Made by a program: the position numbers and the translations under genes | Part shown: piece after piece, positions 62,581-64,000 of the stretch | Numbering within the stretch: the first letter of the stretch is position 1 | How the letters are laid out: each line of letters begins with the position of its first letter | The notes under the pieces: model-generated | What the model was told of the DNA's origin: nothing | The model's database searches: none | What the model saw: only the letters and a program-made list of their open reading frames with translations | NCBI RefSeq assembly: GCF_900142915.1 | Contig: NZ_FRCM01000004.1 | Span: 310,001-374,000, forward strand | Reading direction: 5' to 3' | Source of the DNA: Mucilaginibacter sp. OK098 | Lineage (GTDB): Bacteria; Bacteroidota; Bacteroidia; Sphingobacteriales; Sphingobacteriaceae | Length of the DNA stretch: 64,000 bases

Positions 62581-62877
62581 TTATTTCCCTTTGTTCTTAA
62601 ATGATAATCCTTCGGCAGCTAATGCAGCCTGCAATTTGGGCATGGAAGCCGGCCCCATCCCATGCAGCTTTAAAATATCAGCTTTGGTAAATTCTGAAAG
62701 CTGTTTTACAGTTTTTATTCCTTTGTTCTCCAAAGCCCGCCTTGCTGGTGCTCCCAGTAATGAAAGGAAACCATCGGCCGGTTTGCGTTCCTGCTCACAA
62801 ACGGGGCATGTGGGGCAATCGCTGCTTTTGTAATATTCATGGCCTTTTTCGCAGGTTCTTAAGTTTTTGTTTGCCAT
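62581..62877 (-). CDS. HHH/RNA polymerase alpha-CTD-like protein with cysteine cluster
   Basis: A 98-residue protein: N-terminal cysteine-rich part (CEKGHEYYKSSDCPTCPVCEQE) that may bind zinc, then a helix-hairpin-helix domain (LGAPARRALENKGIKTVKQLSEFTKADILKLHGMGPASMPKLQAAL) like the RNA polymerase alpha C-terminal domain. Start ATG 62877 is used; the 16 extra residues upstream read into the promoter region. Confidence 0.8.
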   Translation of the reverse strand: MANKNLRTCEKGHEYYKSSDCPTCPVCEQERKPADGFLSLLGAPARRALENKGIKTVKQLSEFTKADILKLHGMGPASMPKLQAALAAEGLSFKNKGK

Positions 62878-63063
62878 CGTGTTTTCATTGAATACAAACA
62901 AATTTAAGGGTCTTAAACTGCCCACAGCGGGTGCAGACGTGCCAATTTACTATACAAATTGTGCCATATGCTTGTTTTAATTTACTTCAAAATAAGTAAG
63001 GGTACGATTAATCTGCGCTGTTCTACAAATTCGCATATAAATTTGATACCTTTACCCACTTAC

Positions 63064-63405
63064 ATGGAAGAAAGAAAATACTTAACTACCTGGAAAAGGT
63101 ATATCCCGGTTATTCGTTTGCATTTAAAAAGAAGCCTTAACGAAGAACAGCAGTTTAAATTAAACATTACTGATTTTGAATCGGCAGGCGACCGTGGAAA
63201 ATCGGGCTACACCTTCAATATTGCTTTGGAGAACGGCAAAGTAACCAATAACATCAGCGGATCAGCTGTTGCGCGTGATCTGTATGAGGCATTAAAAAAT
63301 GATGAAGCCATAAAAGCTATGCTTGTAAACAGGAGCATAAAAATAAGCGTAGGTAAATCATTTGTCCTGAGCATAAAAAACAACCATATTTCCGCTTTTA
63401 AATAG
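63064..63405 (+). CDS. Hypothetical protein (113 aa)
   Basis: A 113-residue protein beginning MEERKYLTTWKRYIPVIRLHLKR, basic and mostly helical/strand mixed, without membrane segments. FESAGDRGKSGYTFNIALENGKV is distinctive. Family not recognised. The ATG at 63064 is preferred over the longer frame from 62959, which reads through the divergent promoter region. Confidence 0.65.
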   Translation: MEERKYLTTWKRYIPVIRLHLKRSLNEEQQFKLNITDFESAGDRGKSGYTFNIALENGKVTNNISGSAVARDLYEALKNDEAIKAMLVNRSIKISVGKSFVLSIKNNHISAFK

Positions 63406-63515
63406 GTCACCCCTATTTTTATGTCCAGGGATAGTGTGCAATTATTTGTTACACGCTTTCAAGATATAAGAAACATTTTCCTGTGCTATTAGTTTAGTGT
63501 TTAAATAATTCTATT

Positions 63516-64000
63516 ATGAACACTAACAGACTTTCCGATCCGCTTGCAAAAGCATTGAACGATCAGATGACTAATGAAGCGCATAATGCACAGATCTATC
63601 TCAGTTATGCTGCGTGGGCCAGCGATAAAGGCTATGAAGGTATTGCCAACTTCCTCTTTCGCCACTCGAATGAGGAACGCAATCACATGATGAAATTCCT
63701 GGAATACATTTTAAAAAGAGGTGGAAAAGTAGTAGTTACAACAATCCCGGAACCAGGACCTGATCCGGCAAGCGTGAACGATTGCTTTGAAAAGGTATTT
63801 AAATCGGAAGTAGAAAACACTGCAAAGATCTATAAGATTGTTGACTTGAGCCTGCAGGAGAAAGACTGGGCAACCTGGAACTTTATACAATGGTTTGTAA
63901 AAGAGCAAACAGAAGAAGAAACCATGGCGCTTGACCTGCTGGCTAAGATCAAAAAAGCAGGCGGTGCAAAGGCTAATGCTGATGCCCTGTACACCCTGGA
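63516..64000 (+). CDS. ftnA: Ferritin (3' truncated by window)
   Basis: First 161 residues of a non-heme ferritin. Ferroxidase ligands are in place: E21, Y28, E54-x2-H57, E98, and a C-terminal QTEEE for the B site. The protein stores iron in a 24-mer cage. It opens with MNTNRLSDPLAKALNDQM, and the coding frame continues past the window edge; usual length is near 175 residues. Together with the imelysin operon it marks iron handling in this region. Confidence 0.95.
   Translation, partial: MNTNRLSDPLAKALNDQMTNEAHNAQIYLSYAAWASDKGYEGIANFLFRHSNEERNHMMKFLEYILKRGGKVVVTTIPEPGPDPASVNDCFEKVFKSEVENTAKIYKIVDLSLQEKDWATWNFIQWFVKEQTEEETMALDLLAKIKKAGGAKANADALYTL

Noticed and set aside
62959..63063. Upstream extension of the 113-aa protein
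   Set aside because: Reads through a promoter-like region; the basic MEERKY start is more natural.

Overview
The window looks like chromosomal DNA of a Bacteroidota bacterium, most likely Sphingobacteriaceae (Mucilaginibacter/Pedobacter type). Grounds: TAnnTTTG promoter boxes with few Shine-Dalgarno sites, a gliding-motility C-terminal (T9SS type B) cargo protein, GldC, an asparaginase with twin-arginine leader, DUF4199 and DUF2007 proteins, a CcmE of the CxxxY type, and hybrid histidine kinases joined to CheB/CheR. Genus is inferred; no rRNA or tRNA gene was seen.

Layout. 1-4.0 kb: end of sucC, a small protein, an FtsE-like ATPase, then grpE-dnaJ. 4.0-10.3 kb: AraC regulator divergent from a PAP2 phosphatase, a sialidase-like protein, an RNA repair pair (RNA ligase plus HD-Pnk) and a nucleoside hydrolase. 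10.4-16.3 kb: NatAB-like ABC exporter, Ppx/GppA phosphatase, then a tightly coupled operon of an Lgt paralogue, a radical SAM protein resembling tetraether lipid synthases, and two duplicated small membrane proteins. 16.4-23.6 kb: M1 peptidase, maf, kdsC-like, RelE-type toxin/antitoxin, iscX, ferredoxin, DUF2520 protein, hydrolase, PhyH oxygenase. 23.6-37.7 kb: cytochrome c maturation genes ccmB, ccmC, ccmD, ccmE, ccmF on one strand, interrupted by glutamate dehydrogenase, a T9SS protein and an imelysin/di-heme/Rieske/porin module behind an iron-box-like operator. 37.8-45.1 kb: ogt and a four-gene hybrid kinase-CheR-CheB-hybrid kinase operon. 45.2-50.1 kb: small membrane proteins with gldC, a DEAD-box helicase, a beta-barrel protein, dihydroorotase. 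50.2-55.3 kb: GyrI-like, AHSA1, EVE, GyrI-like, DoxX and WYL regulator genes, then DUF2007, LuxR-type and DUF4199 genes. 55.6-64.0 kb: asparaginase, cutC, an alpha-amylase close to archaeal GH13_7 enzymes, a lipoprotein, ICMT, VOC, an HHH protein, a small protein and the start of ferritin.

The most unusual layer is between the genes: many spacers carry degenerate arrays of 7-10 bp units, usually as an inverted pair, in at least six sequence families sharing one architecture. Other dispersed hairpins and terminal-inverted-repeat elements add to this. Several genes (fdx, antitoxin, ccmB, DEAD helicase, pyrC) have a -7 box ending only 4-5 nt before ATG, which predicts leaderless mRNAs.

Best candidate for an undescribed system: the Lgt-like/radical SAM/twin membrane protein operon at 13632-16345, proposed to modify membrane lipids or lipid anchors.
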